A DNA stretch of 64,000 nucleotides from Leptospira montravelensis (GTDB lineage: Bacteria; Spirochaetota; Leptospiria; Leptospirales; Leptospiraceae), in assembly GCF_004770045.1 (NCBI RefSeq), contig NZ_RQFO01000017.1:372001-436000 (forward strand), given 5' to 3'. Below the pieces are notes generated by a model. That model was not told the origin of the DNA. It made no database searches and saw only the letters and a list, made by a program, of their open reading frames with translations. Position numbers and translations under genes: made by a program. Below, piece after piece: positions 55,886 to 64,000 of this stretch. How positions within the stretch are numbered: the stretch's first letter is position 1; each line of letters opens with the position of its first letter.

Positions 55886-57015
55886 TGACTAAAATTTATT
55901 GGTCGCCGTGGAAACATAGCCGAATCGCTCTCTTTTTATTAGCAATTTTAGGAATTTTAGGCCTTCTGTTAATTGAAACCTGTAAGGTTAAAAAAGAACA
56001 ATCCTATTTCAAAAAGAAACTTCATGCCGCAAAACTAGCCGAACGTGGATTTCAAATTTTAAAACCGGAACTTCTCAAACATAAAAAACCTGATTATAAG
56101 GAACTAGACCCTACCAATTCAGGATTTATCGGAGACTTTTTAACGCCAGTAACGAGTAACAGTGGTTCGTTGTCAGCCAAACAAACATCCATCAACCCAA
56201 ACTTTGCTGCAGTGATGATCCAATTTCTAAAAAAAGCAAAACTAGAAGAAGGTGACACAGTGGCCGTTGCCGTATCCGGATCTTTTCCTGCACTGAATCT
56301 TTGTTTATATGCAGCACTTGAAACATTAAAACTCAAACCTATTATTATTTCCAGTGCCTCAGCATCACAATTTGGTGCCAACCATCCTCAAATGCTTTGG
56401 TTAGATATGGAAAGAGAACTGGCTGAATCTGGAATCTTTTCATTTAAGTCTAGTTATGCGTCTCTTGGAGGAATTCAAGACAAAGCAATGGGTATATCTA
56501 AAGAAGGGAAAATTCTTCTTGGTCTTGCTTTACAAAGAAACCAAGTAAAACTCTTAGATCCTCTTCATTTTGATGATTCCATTGAGAAACGAATGAAACT
56601 CTATGAAGAATTATCAGGTGGGAAACCAATCAAATTGTTTGTGAATGTGGGTGGAGGAACAACGATCCTTGGTACCAATCTCGGCAAACAAGTATTCAAA
56701 AATGGACTCATCACGAACTTACCGGAAGAAGTCCATGTTCCCAATTCTGTCATTAAATCCTTTTTGGAACGCGAAGTTCCTGTTATCAATTTCATTCAAA
56801 TTGAATCACTCGCAAGGAAATTTGGCCTTCCCCAAACTCCCAAAAAAGTTCCGAAACCAGGGGAAGGGAGAGTGTTTTATTCCGAAGAATACAGTCCCAT
56901 ACTCTATCTTTCCGTTTTCCTTTTTCTCCTGGTTGGATTGTATGGTGTAACGAGGCTCGGTTGGGGCGAAAATGAAGAAGATCGCCATCTTCCCAAATCC
57001 TTACGAGCTAAGTGA
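55882..57015 (+). CDS. Poly-gamma-glutamate system protein (PgsW-type)
   Basis: This 377-residue protein has an N-terminal helix (about 14-32), an extracytoplasmic body and a C-terminal helix (about 337-355, LYLSVFLFLLVGLYGVTRLG). It contains SASASQFGANHPQMLWLDME and NVGGGTTILGTN. The family (gamma-Glu system protein) accompanies PgsBC in some Gram-negative bacteria. Its role is thought to be in polymer assembly or export, but the mechanism is unknown. It overlaps pgsC by 4 bases. Confidence 0.85.
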   Translation: MMTKIYWSPWKHSRIALFLLAILGILGLLLIETCKVKKEQSYFKKKLHAAKLAERGFQILKPELLKHKKPDYKELDPTNSGFIGDFLTPVTSNSGSLSAKQTSINPNFAAVMIQFLKKAKLEEGDTVAVAVSGSFPALNLCLYAALETLKLKPIIISSASASQFGANHPQMLWLDMERELAESGIFSFKSSYASLGGIQDKAMGISKEGKILLGLALQRNQVKLLDPLHFDDSIEKRMKLYEELSGGKPIKLFVNVGGGTTILGTNLGKQVFKNGLITNLPEEVHVPNSVIKSFLEREVPVINFIQIESLARKFGLPQTPKKVPKPGEGRVFYSEEYSPILYLSVFLFLLVGLYGVTRLGWGENEEDRHLPKSLRAK

Positions 57016-57021
57016 GGTAAT

Positions 57022-57210
57022 ATGGCAAAAATCATAGTCCTTTCTATTCTTCTTTTTTTGGTTTTACGTTGGGTCAGTCGGATTCTGATTTTACCGGCAA
57101 AAATTGCGGAAGAGTTGGGAAACAGGCAAAAGGAAGGAAACCCCAAACCTTCTGAGTGGACCAAACCTCGCGAAAAGGATATCTCAGACCGGGGAAAAAT
57201 AATCGATTAA
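57022..57210 (+). CDS. Small membrane-anchored protein of the poly-glutamate operon
   Basis: This 62-residue protein starts 6 bases after the PgsW-type gene with GAGGT 5 bases upstream, so it looks real. One N-terminal helix (about 3-14, with RWVSRILILPAK beyond) is followed by a hydrophilic Lys/Glu/Pro-rich tail. It may be an accessory subunit comparable to the small PgsE of other systems, but no sequence match is recognised. Confidence 0.62.
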   Translation: MAKIIVLSILLFLVLRWVSRILILPAKIAEELGNRQKEGNPKPSEWTKPREKDISDRGKIID

Positions 57211-57263
57211 AGTCCCTATTTCCTAACAGGCGAATTAGGAATTCTGTCGAAAATCAAACTAAG

Positions 57264-57806
57264 ATGAGACAGAATTCGATTCCAAGTCCCCTCATTCGGA
57301 TTGTATCCAAAAATATTTTTCCCTTACTTCCCATTCTTTTTACCATCACCCTGATCCAATGTGGTGTCCCCAAAGGCGAGTTTGGTTGGACCACCACCAA
57401 AATGGAAGAGATGGATATTTTAGAAAAAAACATCCAAACCATCACCGACTATAAAATGATGCGAGATGATCTTATCTTTTCTCCTTCAGACACCATTCAT
57501 TATGTTTATCAGTTTTCTAGAAGTCCTGGTTTAGAAACAGACTTCTATATTTCACTCAATCGTTATGAACTTGATTTTGTTGAAATTGATATCAAGAAAA
57601 AACGAGTAGAACCGGATTCCCTTGCCATTAGAGATGAATTTTCTCTTCTTAGGACAGGTGAGTATTTAATCAAAATCGTCCATGAAGGTGATACGGTAGA
57701 TGAAGTAAAATTTCGCGTTTTACCAGACGAAGGTTATACTCAAGAAAATCTTGAACAAGAATTAGCTGGTGATCAAACAGATGAAATCATCAAATACTCT
57801 CGTTAA
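57264..57806 (+). CDS. Putative lipoprotein
   Basis: ATG 57264 gives 180 residues with a lipoprotein signal ending TLIQC (Cys33), and removes an upstream extension overlapping the small membrane gene. The mature part is beta-rich (HYVYQFSRSPGLETDFYISL, SLLRTGEYLIKIVHEGDTVD) and ends in an acidic tail. It lies 53 bases after the poly-glutamate operon on the same strand and may belong to it. The 3' end overlaps the convergent gene by 17 bases. Function unknown. Confidence 0.65.
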   Translation: MRQNSIPSPLIRIVSKNIFPLLPILFTITLIQCGVPKGEFGWTTTKMEEMDILEKNIQTITDYKMMRDDLIFSPSDTIHYVYQFSRSPGLETDFYISLNRYELDFVEIDIKKKRVEPDSLAIRDEFSLLRTGEYLIKIVHEGDTVDEVKFRVLPDEGYTQENLEQELAGDQTDEIIKYSR

Positions 57807-59892
57807 TTGGCGGTTGTATATTTCCTGTTTCTAAAATTCTTTTGACTCGTTCCAGTTCTTTCAAAGCAACGCGGATATCGGTTTCGCCACCTTTGTTAAC
57901 GATAAGTTCATAATACTCTTTTGCTTTCACAAAATCTCTAGATTCTTCAGCGAGCACTCCTAATCGAAATAATATTTTTATCAAAGGAATTTTATTTCTT
58001 TTGGTTTCTAAAACACGGATGATTGCTTCTTGGTCTTCAATTTTTAAATCCATCAATCGATACTGCGAAAGAATATCATCGAGAGTTGTGACCATCAGAT
58101 CTTTTTTGAGACTTTGTTTTTTCTCAATCATATCTTTGAGTTCTTTTTCAGCATTTAACATCTTTTCATCTAAACGTTTCCATTGAGAAAAGGAAAGATT
58201 CAGTTTATTACGTTCCAATTCATTTCGTTTGTATTTTTTATCTTTTTTACTCAGATAATAATAGGCGATGGATTCAAGTTCGGTAAGCCCTGTATCTGCA
58301 TCTAACGAAGGATTCCAATCCTTACTATTTCGTTCCAACCAATACTCTAAAAAAGGTGCGGCTCGGTCCGGGTCTCCAATTTGTGAATTGAAAAACACTC
58401 CTATTTCATAGGAAACTCTCGTTTTATCAACAGAATCTGGAGATAAGTTAAAATACTTTTCGTAATATTGACCTGCGAGAATATTTCTTTTTAAATCCGC
58501 ATTGAGAGTGGCCAAACGTAAATTTGATTTTATGATTCTTTCTTGTTCTTCGGCTGTGGGATTTTTTCCTTTTAAAAGTTCGATCAAACCTTTTTCATAA
58601 AAGTCAGCGGCTCTTTCCTTTTTACCATCTTGTCTATATTGTTCGGCAATATCAGTTAACACCAATGGATTTTCATTCCACAGCCGATAGGCACGTTCCA
58701 ATATTAATTCATAAGCAAAAAAATCAGTGTTTCTCTTATAATCGAATAAAACATAAATCCCCTTTCCCGCGGTACCAAGTTTGTTTACGATCTTTAGTCG
58801 TTCTTTGTTATCATCCTCTAATTTACGAACTACATTAGCAAATGCATATAAGTCGTTGGATTCAATTTGTTTGCGTTTATTTAGATAGGCCAAATAACGT
58901 TGGTTTACGGATTCATCATATCTTTGTTTCGTTTGTTTTCGATTTTCTTCAGCGAGGCGGACATCTTCTTTCCAAACTTTTGATTGAGGAATCAAATCGG
59001 CTAAACTTTTCCCTTCTCGGATCCAATTACTTTCTTTGATGTGGATATCATCTTTTGTTTTTTTTACTTTTTGTTCTGCTTGTTTCCATTCATTATAGAA
59101 ACGGTCATGTTCTTTTGCAGAATTTGCATCATATCCTAATACATCTTCTTTTTGCCATTCTCCGTTCCGAAATCCTTCTTCTGTCATTTCCAATGGATGG
59201 TATCGAAACGCTGCAAGATAATGCCTTAACGCTGGTGCATACTTTTCGGACTCAACATACAACCTAGCAAGCCTTATGTGTAATTGGTATAATAAGGGAG
59301 AGTCCCGAACAATATAAGTTTCTGTATTTTTATGAGTGCTTTGCCACAACAAAAGACGAATATCATTCATCTCCGTTCTGGAGTTATAAACATTGCCTTT
59401 TTCTCGGTCTTCCCAAATTCGTTTTTCTTCTATGAACTGACTGTAATAACGTTTGAGAAGGCCTTCCGCCTCACGGATCTTAGTTTCTATATTTTTAGGT
59501 CCAGACTCTACTCCCGCATCCACTGGAGTGTCCGCCCCCGGAATGACAGGGACATCCTGAGCATTGGGATCTAAGGGTTTTGGTTCTTCCCTAAGGGCAA
59601 TTCCAGAATCTTCGTCTACGGGAATTCTTTTTTCTGAATCTAAGGTTTGGATTTCCTCTGTGGAGATGACTTGTAAGGGAGATAAATAAAGTCCTGACAA
59701 AGGATTTCTCCTGTCCTCTTCCCCTGCCCAAAGGGCACCAAACCCACTTAGGAAGGAAGAGAAAACCAAAAGACAAAAGGATAGGTAGAGTGGCATAAAA
59801 CTAACATCAAGAGGTAATCTTTTTGCGGTTTTCACGATTGTAACGTTGGTCCACAGCTTCCTAAGAAAGCCAACTTTCATCTTCCCTCTCAT
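57790..59892 (-). CDS. Large exported repeat (TPR-like) protein
   Basis: The frame is 700 residues from the first ATG. Starts at 59880 and 59796 are also possible; the last gives a plain signal-like peptide (PLYLSFCLLVFSSFLSG, ending LWAGEE). The body is helical, with TPR-like units (LTDIAEQYRQDGKKERAADFYEKG; NLRLATLNADLKRNILAGQYYEKYF is of this type) and charged coiled-coil stretches. The last repeats are near 640-690. It may be a periplasmic scaffold. No enzyme motif is seen. It is convergent with the lipoprotein gene. Confidence 0.62.
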   Translation of the reverse strand: MRGKMKVGFLRKLWTNVTIVKTAKRLPLDVSFMPLYLSFCLLVFSSFLSGFGALWAGEEDRRNPLSGLYLSPLQVISTEEIQTLDSEKRIPVDEDSGIALREEPKPLDPNAQDVPVIPGADTPVDAGVESGPKNIETKIREAEGLLKRYYSQFIEEKRIWEDREKGNVYNSRTEMNDIRLLLWQSTHKNTETYIVRDSPLLYQLHIRLARLYVESEKYAPALRHYLAAFRYHPLEMTEEGFRNGEWQKEDVLGYDANSAKEHDRFYNEWKQAEQKVKKTKDDIHIKESNWIREGKSLADLIPQSKVWKEDVRLAEENRKQTKQRYDESVNQRYLAYLNKRKQIESNDLYAFANVVRKLEDDNKERLKIVNKLGTAGKGIYVLFDYKRNTDFFAYELILERAYRLWNENPLVLTDIAEQYRQDGKKERAADFYEKGLIELLKGKNPTAEEQERIIKSNLRLATLNADLKRNILAGQYYEKYFNLSPDSVDKTRVSYEIGVFFNSQIGDPDRAAPFLEYWLERNSKDWNPSLDADTGLTELESIAYYYLSKKDKKYKRNELERNKLNLSFSQWKRLDEKMLNAEKELKDMIEKKQSLKKDLMVTTLDDILSQYRLMDLKIEDQEAIIRVLETKRNKIPLIKILFRLGVLAEESRDFVKAKEYYELIVNKGGETDIRVALKELERVKRILETGNIQPPINESI

Positions 59893-60048
59893 TCCTCTCC
59901 GAATTTTCAGGGATCCTTTCCTACTTCCTCACAAGTTCCCTGATTTAAAGTATCGGCGAAAAATCAAAATCCAACAACCAAAAGGGGTTGTATATTTACA
60001 ATGACTGGCGTTCACTGTAGCCAATCGACCAGCAGAACTGGATCTCCT

Positions 60049-60717
60049 ATGTCAAAAAACATCGTCGAAAGGTATCTCGTTTTAAAAAACAAATACCGAA
60101 ATTATGATACCAAATACGCCTTAAAACGGATGCAAGCATTTCGGCTTGCCACCCAAGAATTATCTCGCAAAGGATATGAAGTTGCTTTGGAGCTGCTCGG
60201 ATCCATCAACTTTGGTATTGTAGATCCAACTTCCGATGTGGATTGTATTTTGCTTTTAGAATGTGATTTGCATAAAGACCAAAGTTGTTGCCCAGCTCAC
60301 TGCACCAATTTGACATTTGTAAAAACCGAAATTTCCAAATTTGTATTAAAAAGATTAGCCCCAGAAACATTTAACATTGATTATTTGGATACTATCAATC
60401 TAAAATACGTAGAAGAAAAAATCAGAACCGAATCTGTTCTAGGTGATGAGACATTATACTGTTTATTATTTTATAGAAACATTGGTAGACCAGTCAATCG
60501 CCCACTGTTTATCCCATTTTGTGACCAACTGGAAGAAAACCATGACTTCGTGAAAGAAATTATTCCGTGGGCGGCCGATGCCTTAGAAGGTTATCTAAAC
60601 ACCAACCAACACAGAATGTCTTTCAACAAATACAACGAGAGGATTCGGGCAAGAGGATTAAGTCTTCCTGAGGGATTACAACAGGAATTACAAGCCTACA
60701 TGGAGGGAAAAACTTAA
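60049..60717 (+). CDS. Nucleotidyltransferase-fold protein
   Basis: ATG 60049 gives 222 residues; an ATG at 60001 in frame adds 16 and has a GGGG 12-15 bases upstream, so the start is not certain. LLGSINFGIVDPTSDVDCIL (about 49-68) matches the GS...DxD pattern of the polymerase-beta/NTase fold. A Cys-rich CCPAHC lies near 82-87. Such proteins transfer nucleotides to RNA, proteins or small molecules. No partner toxin or antitoxin gene is visible nearby. The target is unknown. Confidence 0.65.
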   Translation: MSKNIVERYLVLKNKYRNYDTKYALKRMQAFRLATQELSRKGYEVALELLGSINFGIVDPTSDVDCILLLECDLHKDQSCCPAHCTNLTFVKTEISKFVLKRLAPETFNIDYLDTINLKYVEEKIRTESVLGDETLYCLLFYRNIGRPVNRPLFIPFCDQLEENHDFVKEIIPWAADALEGYLNTNQHRMSFNKYNERIRARGLSLPEGLQQELQAYMEGKT

Positions 60718-60777
60718 ACTTAATTGCCAGGTTAATATTATTGTTTACCGTTCCGCAAGAATCCTTATTCTTTTGCC

Positions 60778-63237
60778 ATGCCTAAGGGAATTTGGACGAA
60801 AAGAGGCAAGTTGTATCCCTACTTGTTTTCGAACATTATTCTTTTTATTTTTGTCACTATCGCTTTTTTATTCTATACCGCCAGCGAACGAAACATCGAT
60901 GAGGCGGAGGAAAACCGCTACCATTCCTTACGCATCGCCAACGAACTCAGGCAATCTTCAGACCAACTTACAAACTTAGTAAGATTGTATGTCATCAAAA
61001 GAGATAAAAAATATAAACAATACTTCCAAATGATTTTGGATATCCGCAATGGAGAACTTCCGAGACCGAAAAATTACGGTTATGCGTATTGGGATTTTGT
61101 GATTGCAGATAAACTTCCACCACCTTCAGGCGAAGGCGAAAAAATCAGCATTTACGAATTAATGAAAAATGCAAACTTTCTCGAATCCGATTTTTTATTA
61201 CTTTCACAATCAAAAATCAAATCTGATGAGTTAACTAAAATTGAGTTTGAAGCAATGTCTCTTGTTGAAAGGGACATGAAAACTGGATTCAAAACAGATC
61301 CTCGAGTTTTCAATTTATTATTCGATGACAACTACCTCCGAGCCAAAGCGGAGATCATGAATCCTATTAATGACTTATACTATCAATTAAATGATCGAAC
61401 AACAAAAGCAATCCAAGATGCAAAAAGAAAAGTATTTATTTTAAAAACCATTCTCGTTACGGCGGCTGTATTTTTTGCTATGAGTCTATTTTTGACACAT
61501 AGGTCGCTGACTACAATCATAGGTGGAAGTGTTGATGAAGCATTTCAGAAAATATCTTCCTTGGGAGAAGGAAACTTTTCGGGTGATATCAAACCCGCTA
61601 TGTTTAAAAATTCCATTTTACATAGTTTAAACATAACGCAGAAAAGATTACAACAATTATACGAAGAAAGTGAATCGAGTAAACAAAGATTAATAGAAAG
61701 TGAATCGAATCTCCGCAGCATTTTAGACAACGTATCTGCCTGTATTTATTTAAAAGATATCAATGCTAAGTATCTTTTTGCGAACAAACAAGTATGTGAT
61801 TTATTTGGATATCCGTTGGAAGAGATTCTTAATCAAACGGATGAAAAATTCTTAGTAATTGAAACTGCAAAAAAAATTCTAAATAACGATAAATCAGTTT
61901 TATTGGAAGGGAAAACATTACATGCCGAAGAAGAAATTATAAATCGAACCGACGGTAAAACATATTCTTTTCTCACTGTCAAAATTCCATTAAGAAACCA
62001 TTCAGGCGAAATTTACGCTCTTTGCGGAATCTCAACTGACATTGGTTTAACGAAAGAAATTCAAAAAGAATTAGAACGCGCAAAAGATACAGCAGAAATA
62101 GCAAATCGAGCCAAATCAGAATTTTTAGCTTCGATGAGCCATGAAATTCGAACGCCTTTGAATGGAGTAATTGGGTTAACACAAATCCTTTTTAAAACAA
62201 ACTTAGATCCAGAACAAGAATCCCTCGTTAAATCAATAGCCTCGGCTGGCAGGTCATTACTAATCATACTCAATGATATCCTCGACTTTTCTAAGATGGA
62301 AGCCGGTAAGTTAAAAATTGAAAAAATAAAATTCGACATTCGTCTTACGGTTAATGAAATCTTTGATTTATTATCCATTGAATCCAAATCGAAATCGATA
62401 GAGTTAAAACTAAAAATCGATCCAAACGTTCCACAATTTATCTATTCCGATCCCGGCAGAATCCGCCAAATTATATTCAATTTATTAGGAAATGCTATTA
62501 AATTCACGGAAAAAGGGTATGTGATTCTTCGACTCAAAAAAGATAAAGAATGGATTCGCATCGAAGTCGAAGATTCTGGCATAGGAATACCAAATGAGAA
62601 AATGCAGTTTGTATTTCATAAGTTTTCACAAGCAGACGCTTCGACTTCGCGCAAGTATGGAGGAACAGGTTTAGGTCTTGCCATTTCAGAAAGATTAGTA
62701 TCTTTACTTGGAGGAACCATTGGAGTGGAGAGCCAAATTAACAAAGGAAGTTTATTTTGGTGTAACTTTCCTTATGAAAATGAAGATCTTTCTAACAAAG
62801 AGAATTTTTCAGAATTAGATTCTACTTTACCAAAAGTTTTTGAATCAACATTTACGAACCAAAAGTTTTTGATTGTTGAAGATAATATACTAAACCAAAA
62901 AGTCATTGGTGGACTCCTAAAAAAATACAATATACATTTTGATGTAGCAGAAAATGGCAAAGTTGCTGTGAATCTATTCCAACATAACAAATATGATTTG
63001 ATTTTAATGGATTGTGAAATGCCTGTTATGGATGGTTTTGAAGCCACATTAAAAATAAGAGAATTAGAAAAAACAAAATCTGGAAAAACAATCATCATTG
63101 CTGTTACAGCTCATGTATTAAACGAACACAAAGAAAAATGTTATGCCGTAGGTATGGATGGATTTATTGGAAAACCATTTTACATTGAAAATTTATTAAA
63201 CATGTATAGTGAAATTCTAAAAAAACAAAAATCATAA
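60778..63237 (+). CDS. Hybrid sensor histidine kinase with receiver domain
   Basis: This 819-residue protein has an N-terminal helix (about 16-34), an extracytoplasmic sensor of about 190 residues and a second helix (about 223-242). A PAS domain (about 315-430), HisKA with SHEIRTP (His455), HATPase ([27 protein letters not shown]) and a C-terminal REC domain follow (Asp745 in [13 protein letters not shown]). It passes phosphate His to Asp inside one protein and probably to an Hpt partner elsewhere. It is a single gene with a plus-strand neighbour upstream. Confidence 0.95.
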   Translation: MPKGIWTKRGKLYPYLFSNIILFIFVTIAFLFYTASERNIDEAEENRYHSLRIANELRQSSDQLTNLVRLYVIKRDKKYKQYFQMILDIRNGELPRPKNYGYAYWDFVIADKLPPPSGEGEKISIYELMKNANFLESDFLLLSQSKIKSDELTKIEFEAMSLVERDMKTGFKTDPRVFNLLFDDNYLRAKAEIMNPINDLYYQLNDRTTKAIQDAKRKVFILKTILVTAAVFFAMSLFLTHRSLTTIIGGSVDEAFQKISSLGEGNFSGDIKPAMFKNSILHSLNITQKRLQQLYEESESSKQRLIESESNLRSILDNVSACIYLKDINAKYLFANKQVCDLFGYPLEEILNQTDEKFLVIETAKKILNNDKSVLLEGKTLHAEEEIINRTDGKTYSFLTVKIPLRNHSGEIYALCGISTDIGLTKEIQKELERAKDTAEIANRAKSEFLASMSHEIRTPLNGVIGLTQILFKTNLDPEQESLVKSIASAGRSLLIILNDILDFSKMEAGKLKIEKIKFDIRLTVNEIFDLLSIESKSKSIELKLKIDPNVPQFIYSDPGRIRQIIFNLLGNAIKFTEKGYVILRLKKDKEWIRIEVEDSGIGIPNEKMQFVFHKFSQADASTSRKYGGTGLGLAISERLVSLLGGTIGVESQINKGSLFWCNFPYENEDLSNKENFSELDSTLPKVFESTFTNQKFLIVEDNILNQKVIGGLLKKYNIHFDVAENGKVAVNLFQHNKYDLILMDCEMPVMDGFEATLKIRELEKTKSGKTIIIAVTAHVLNEHKEKCYAVGMDGFIGKPFYIENLLNMYSEILKKQKS

Positions 63238-63268
63238 TTCCGTTTTATTTTCGAGAACTATCAAAAAA

Positions 63269-63598
63269 TCAATTTTTATTACTTCGATTTGTTACGTGAT
63301 CTAAATTTCCATCTCCATAACTATTGGTTATTTCGGCAATGACCACTTGGTAACCTTCGTACCATTTTGAATATTGAGACTTTGCTGATTTATGATCAGA
63401 AAATGTTTTTAGCGCTTCCAATCCTTTCCGCGATTGAAAATAATACACCACTGCCATCGTCCCTTTTTCCTGGTTCAACCATTGGTCTTTACCTAAATAT
63501 TCAGGATGGTTTTCGACGAAGGATTCAATGGAACGATCCAAGGTTTGAAATTCTTCATCTGATTTTTTTTGTTTAAAAATGAATGTTGCTGAAATCAC
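63269..63598 (-). CDS. Antibiotic-biosynthesis-monooxygenase-type (ABM) fold protein
   Basis: This 109-residue small ferredoxin-like alpha/beta protein starts at GTG 63598; an upstream stop (TAA) bars extension. The pattern MISATFIF...FVENHPEYLGKDQW...MAVVYYFQSRKGLEALKTF fits ABM-domain proteins, which include monooxygenases without cofactors and heme-degrading types. No catalytic Asn/Trp/His signature is clear, so the activity is open. Confidence 0.68.
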   Translation of the reverse strand: MISATFIFKQKKSDEEFQTLDRSIESFVENHPEYLGKDQWLNQEKGTMAVVYYFQSRKGLEALKTFSDHKSAKSQYSKWYEGYQVVIAEITNSYGDGNLDHVTNRSNKN

Positions 63599-63603
63599 AA
63601 TTT

Positions 63604-63625
63604 AAACAAAGATAATTCTTTGTTT
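63604..63625. repeat. Perfect short inverted repeat
   Basis: AAACAAAG (63604-63611) and CTTTGTTT (63618-63625) form an 8-bp stem with a 6-base loop, just before the GTG start of the ABM-type gene and 44 bases after the PhoU-like stop. It could be an operator or a weak terminator; it is A+T-rich and may be chance. Confidence 0.4.
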
Positions 63626-63668
63626 CTTTCCGCAACTAGTTCCTTTCTATTGCGTTTGTAATTTTATT

Positions 63669-64000
63669 TTAAGGAAAATGAGAGGCTTTCGTTTTAACGT
63701 TTTCTAAATGGCGGATGTCTTTTCCTGTATTGAGTCGGACAAGTTCTTCTGCTACGTTTACCGCATAATCGCCTAACCTTTCCAAGGCGAGAATAATCCG
63801 ATATACATCTGCAAATTCTTGTTTTTCCATATCGGGAATACAACGATACTTATGGAATGCTTGGTCACAAAGAGCGTTTAATTCATCTTCTAAGGAATTG
63901 ACACTTCCCATAAACCTTTCTTTTTCTTCGACAAGTGATTCAATGGCCATTCCTGCAAGTGTTGTTACACGAGATAAAATCAAAGTCATAGGTTCTTCGT
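63669..64000 (-). CDS. Partial PhoU-like phosphate regulator
   Basis: The 3' end of a PhoU-domain gene, with the start outside the window. A Met codon at 63989 is in the frame, but no stop intervenes to the window edge (upstream residues EEP), so the gene continues. The visible part has [19 protein letters not shown] and [23 protein letters not shown], the helix pattern of PhoU. PhoU proteins signal phosphate status between the Pst transporter and a sensor kinase. Only one domain is seen; pst and pho genes are not. Confidence 0.78.
   Translation of the reverse strand, partial: EEPMTLILSRVTTLAGMAIESLVEEKERFMGSVNSLEDELNALCDQAFHKYRCIPDMEKQEFADVYRIILALERLGDYAVNVAEELVRLNTGKDIRHLENVKTKASHFP

Overview
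The window reads as chromosomal DNA of a Leptospira-type spirochaete. The main pointers are a DUF1574 protein beside an MBOAT acyltransferase, many lipoproteins with loose lipoboxes, LptF/G-type and TonB envelope machinery (so a diderm cell), several SpoIIE-type phosphatases and STAS proteins, and moderate A+T content. The base composition looks closer to free-living (saprophytic) Leptospira than to the pathogens, but this is an impression and was not computed. Coding density is very high. No stretch over about 150 bases lacks a gene, neighbours often overlap by 4 bases (ATGA or GTGA), and no phage, transposase or CRISPR is visible.

Layout. 1-2988: two coupled secreted proteins built from fibronectin-III-like modules, and a small exported protein. 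2961-6047 (minus): DUF1574, MBOAT and a NYN-domain protein. 6099-8298 (plus): a reductase/flavoprotein pair resembling mycobacterial DprE2/DprE1. 8295-14582 (minus): an LptF/G permease, a membrane PP2C phosphatase, a thioesterase, PBP1C, RsmD, a small exported protein and a tiny zinc-ribbon protein. 14653-18059 (plus): a membrane protein, a lipoprotein, SufE, a serine-hydrolase lipoprotein and a small Cys-rich protein. 18068-21168 (minus): a TonB-like protein, RuvB and an HtrA protease. 21286-21843: a DJ-1/PfpI protein. 21894-29036 (minus): glmM, glmS, an alternate GlmU-like protein, an alpha/beta hydrolase, an acyl-CoA carboxylase beta subunit and a STAS protein. 29141-29592: tRNA-Val and rpsT. 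29715-33462 (plus): three coupled genes of unknown function, then a thiolase-fold protein that has lost its nucleophile. 33522-41153 (minus): pheS, mpl, a Yip1-like protein and a Gld-type ABC system. 41186-43095: a kinase/response-regulator pair. 43098-44099: a PfkB/adenosine kinase. 44182-47618: a TonB-dependent receptor coupled to a propeller-like lipoprotein with an 18-bp repeat in its leader. 47654-51369: gpmI and a tandem serine-hydrolase-fold lipoprotein whose first domain looks dead. 51414-54147: a STAS protein facing a HAMP/SpoIIE/TPR phosphatase. 54232-57806: a poly-gamma-glutamate operon. 57790-64000: a large repeat protein, a nucleotidyltransferase, a hybrid histidine kinase, a monooxygenase-fold protein and an incomplete PhoU-like gene.

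How they fit together. Much of the window serves the cell envelope: UDP-GlcNAc supply (glmM, glmS, GlmU-like), peptidoglycan (PBP1C, Mpl, penicillin-binding-fold lipoproteins), LPS export, O-acylation (MBOAT/DUF1574), poly-gamma-glutamate, and TonB-driven uptake. A second theme is phospho-signalling: two PP2C phosphatases, two STAS antagonists, a two-component pair and a hybrid kinase. The observations most worth following are the repeat-expanded leader at 46302-46475, the DprE1-like enzyme with Ala at the inferred Cys position, the half-dead tandem hydrolase, the poly-gamma-glutamate operon without a visible PgsA, and the uncharacterised three-gene set at 29715-31920.
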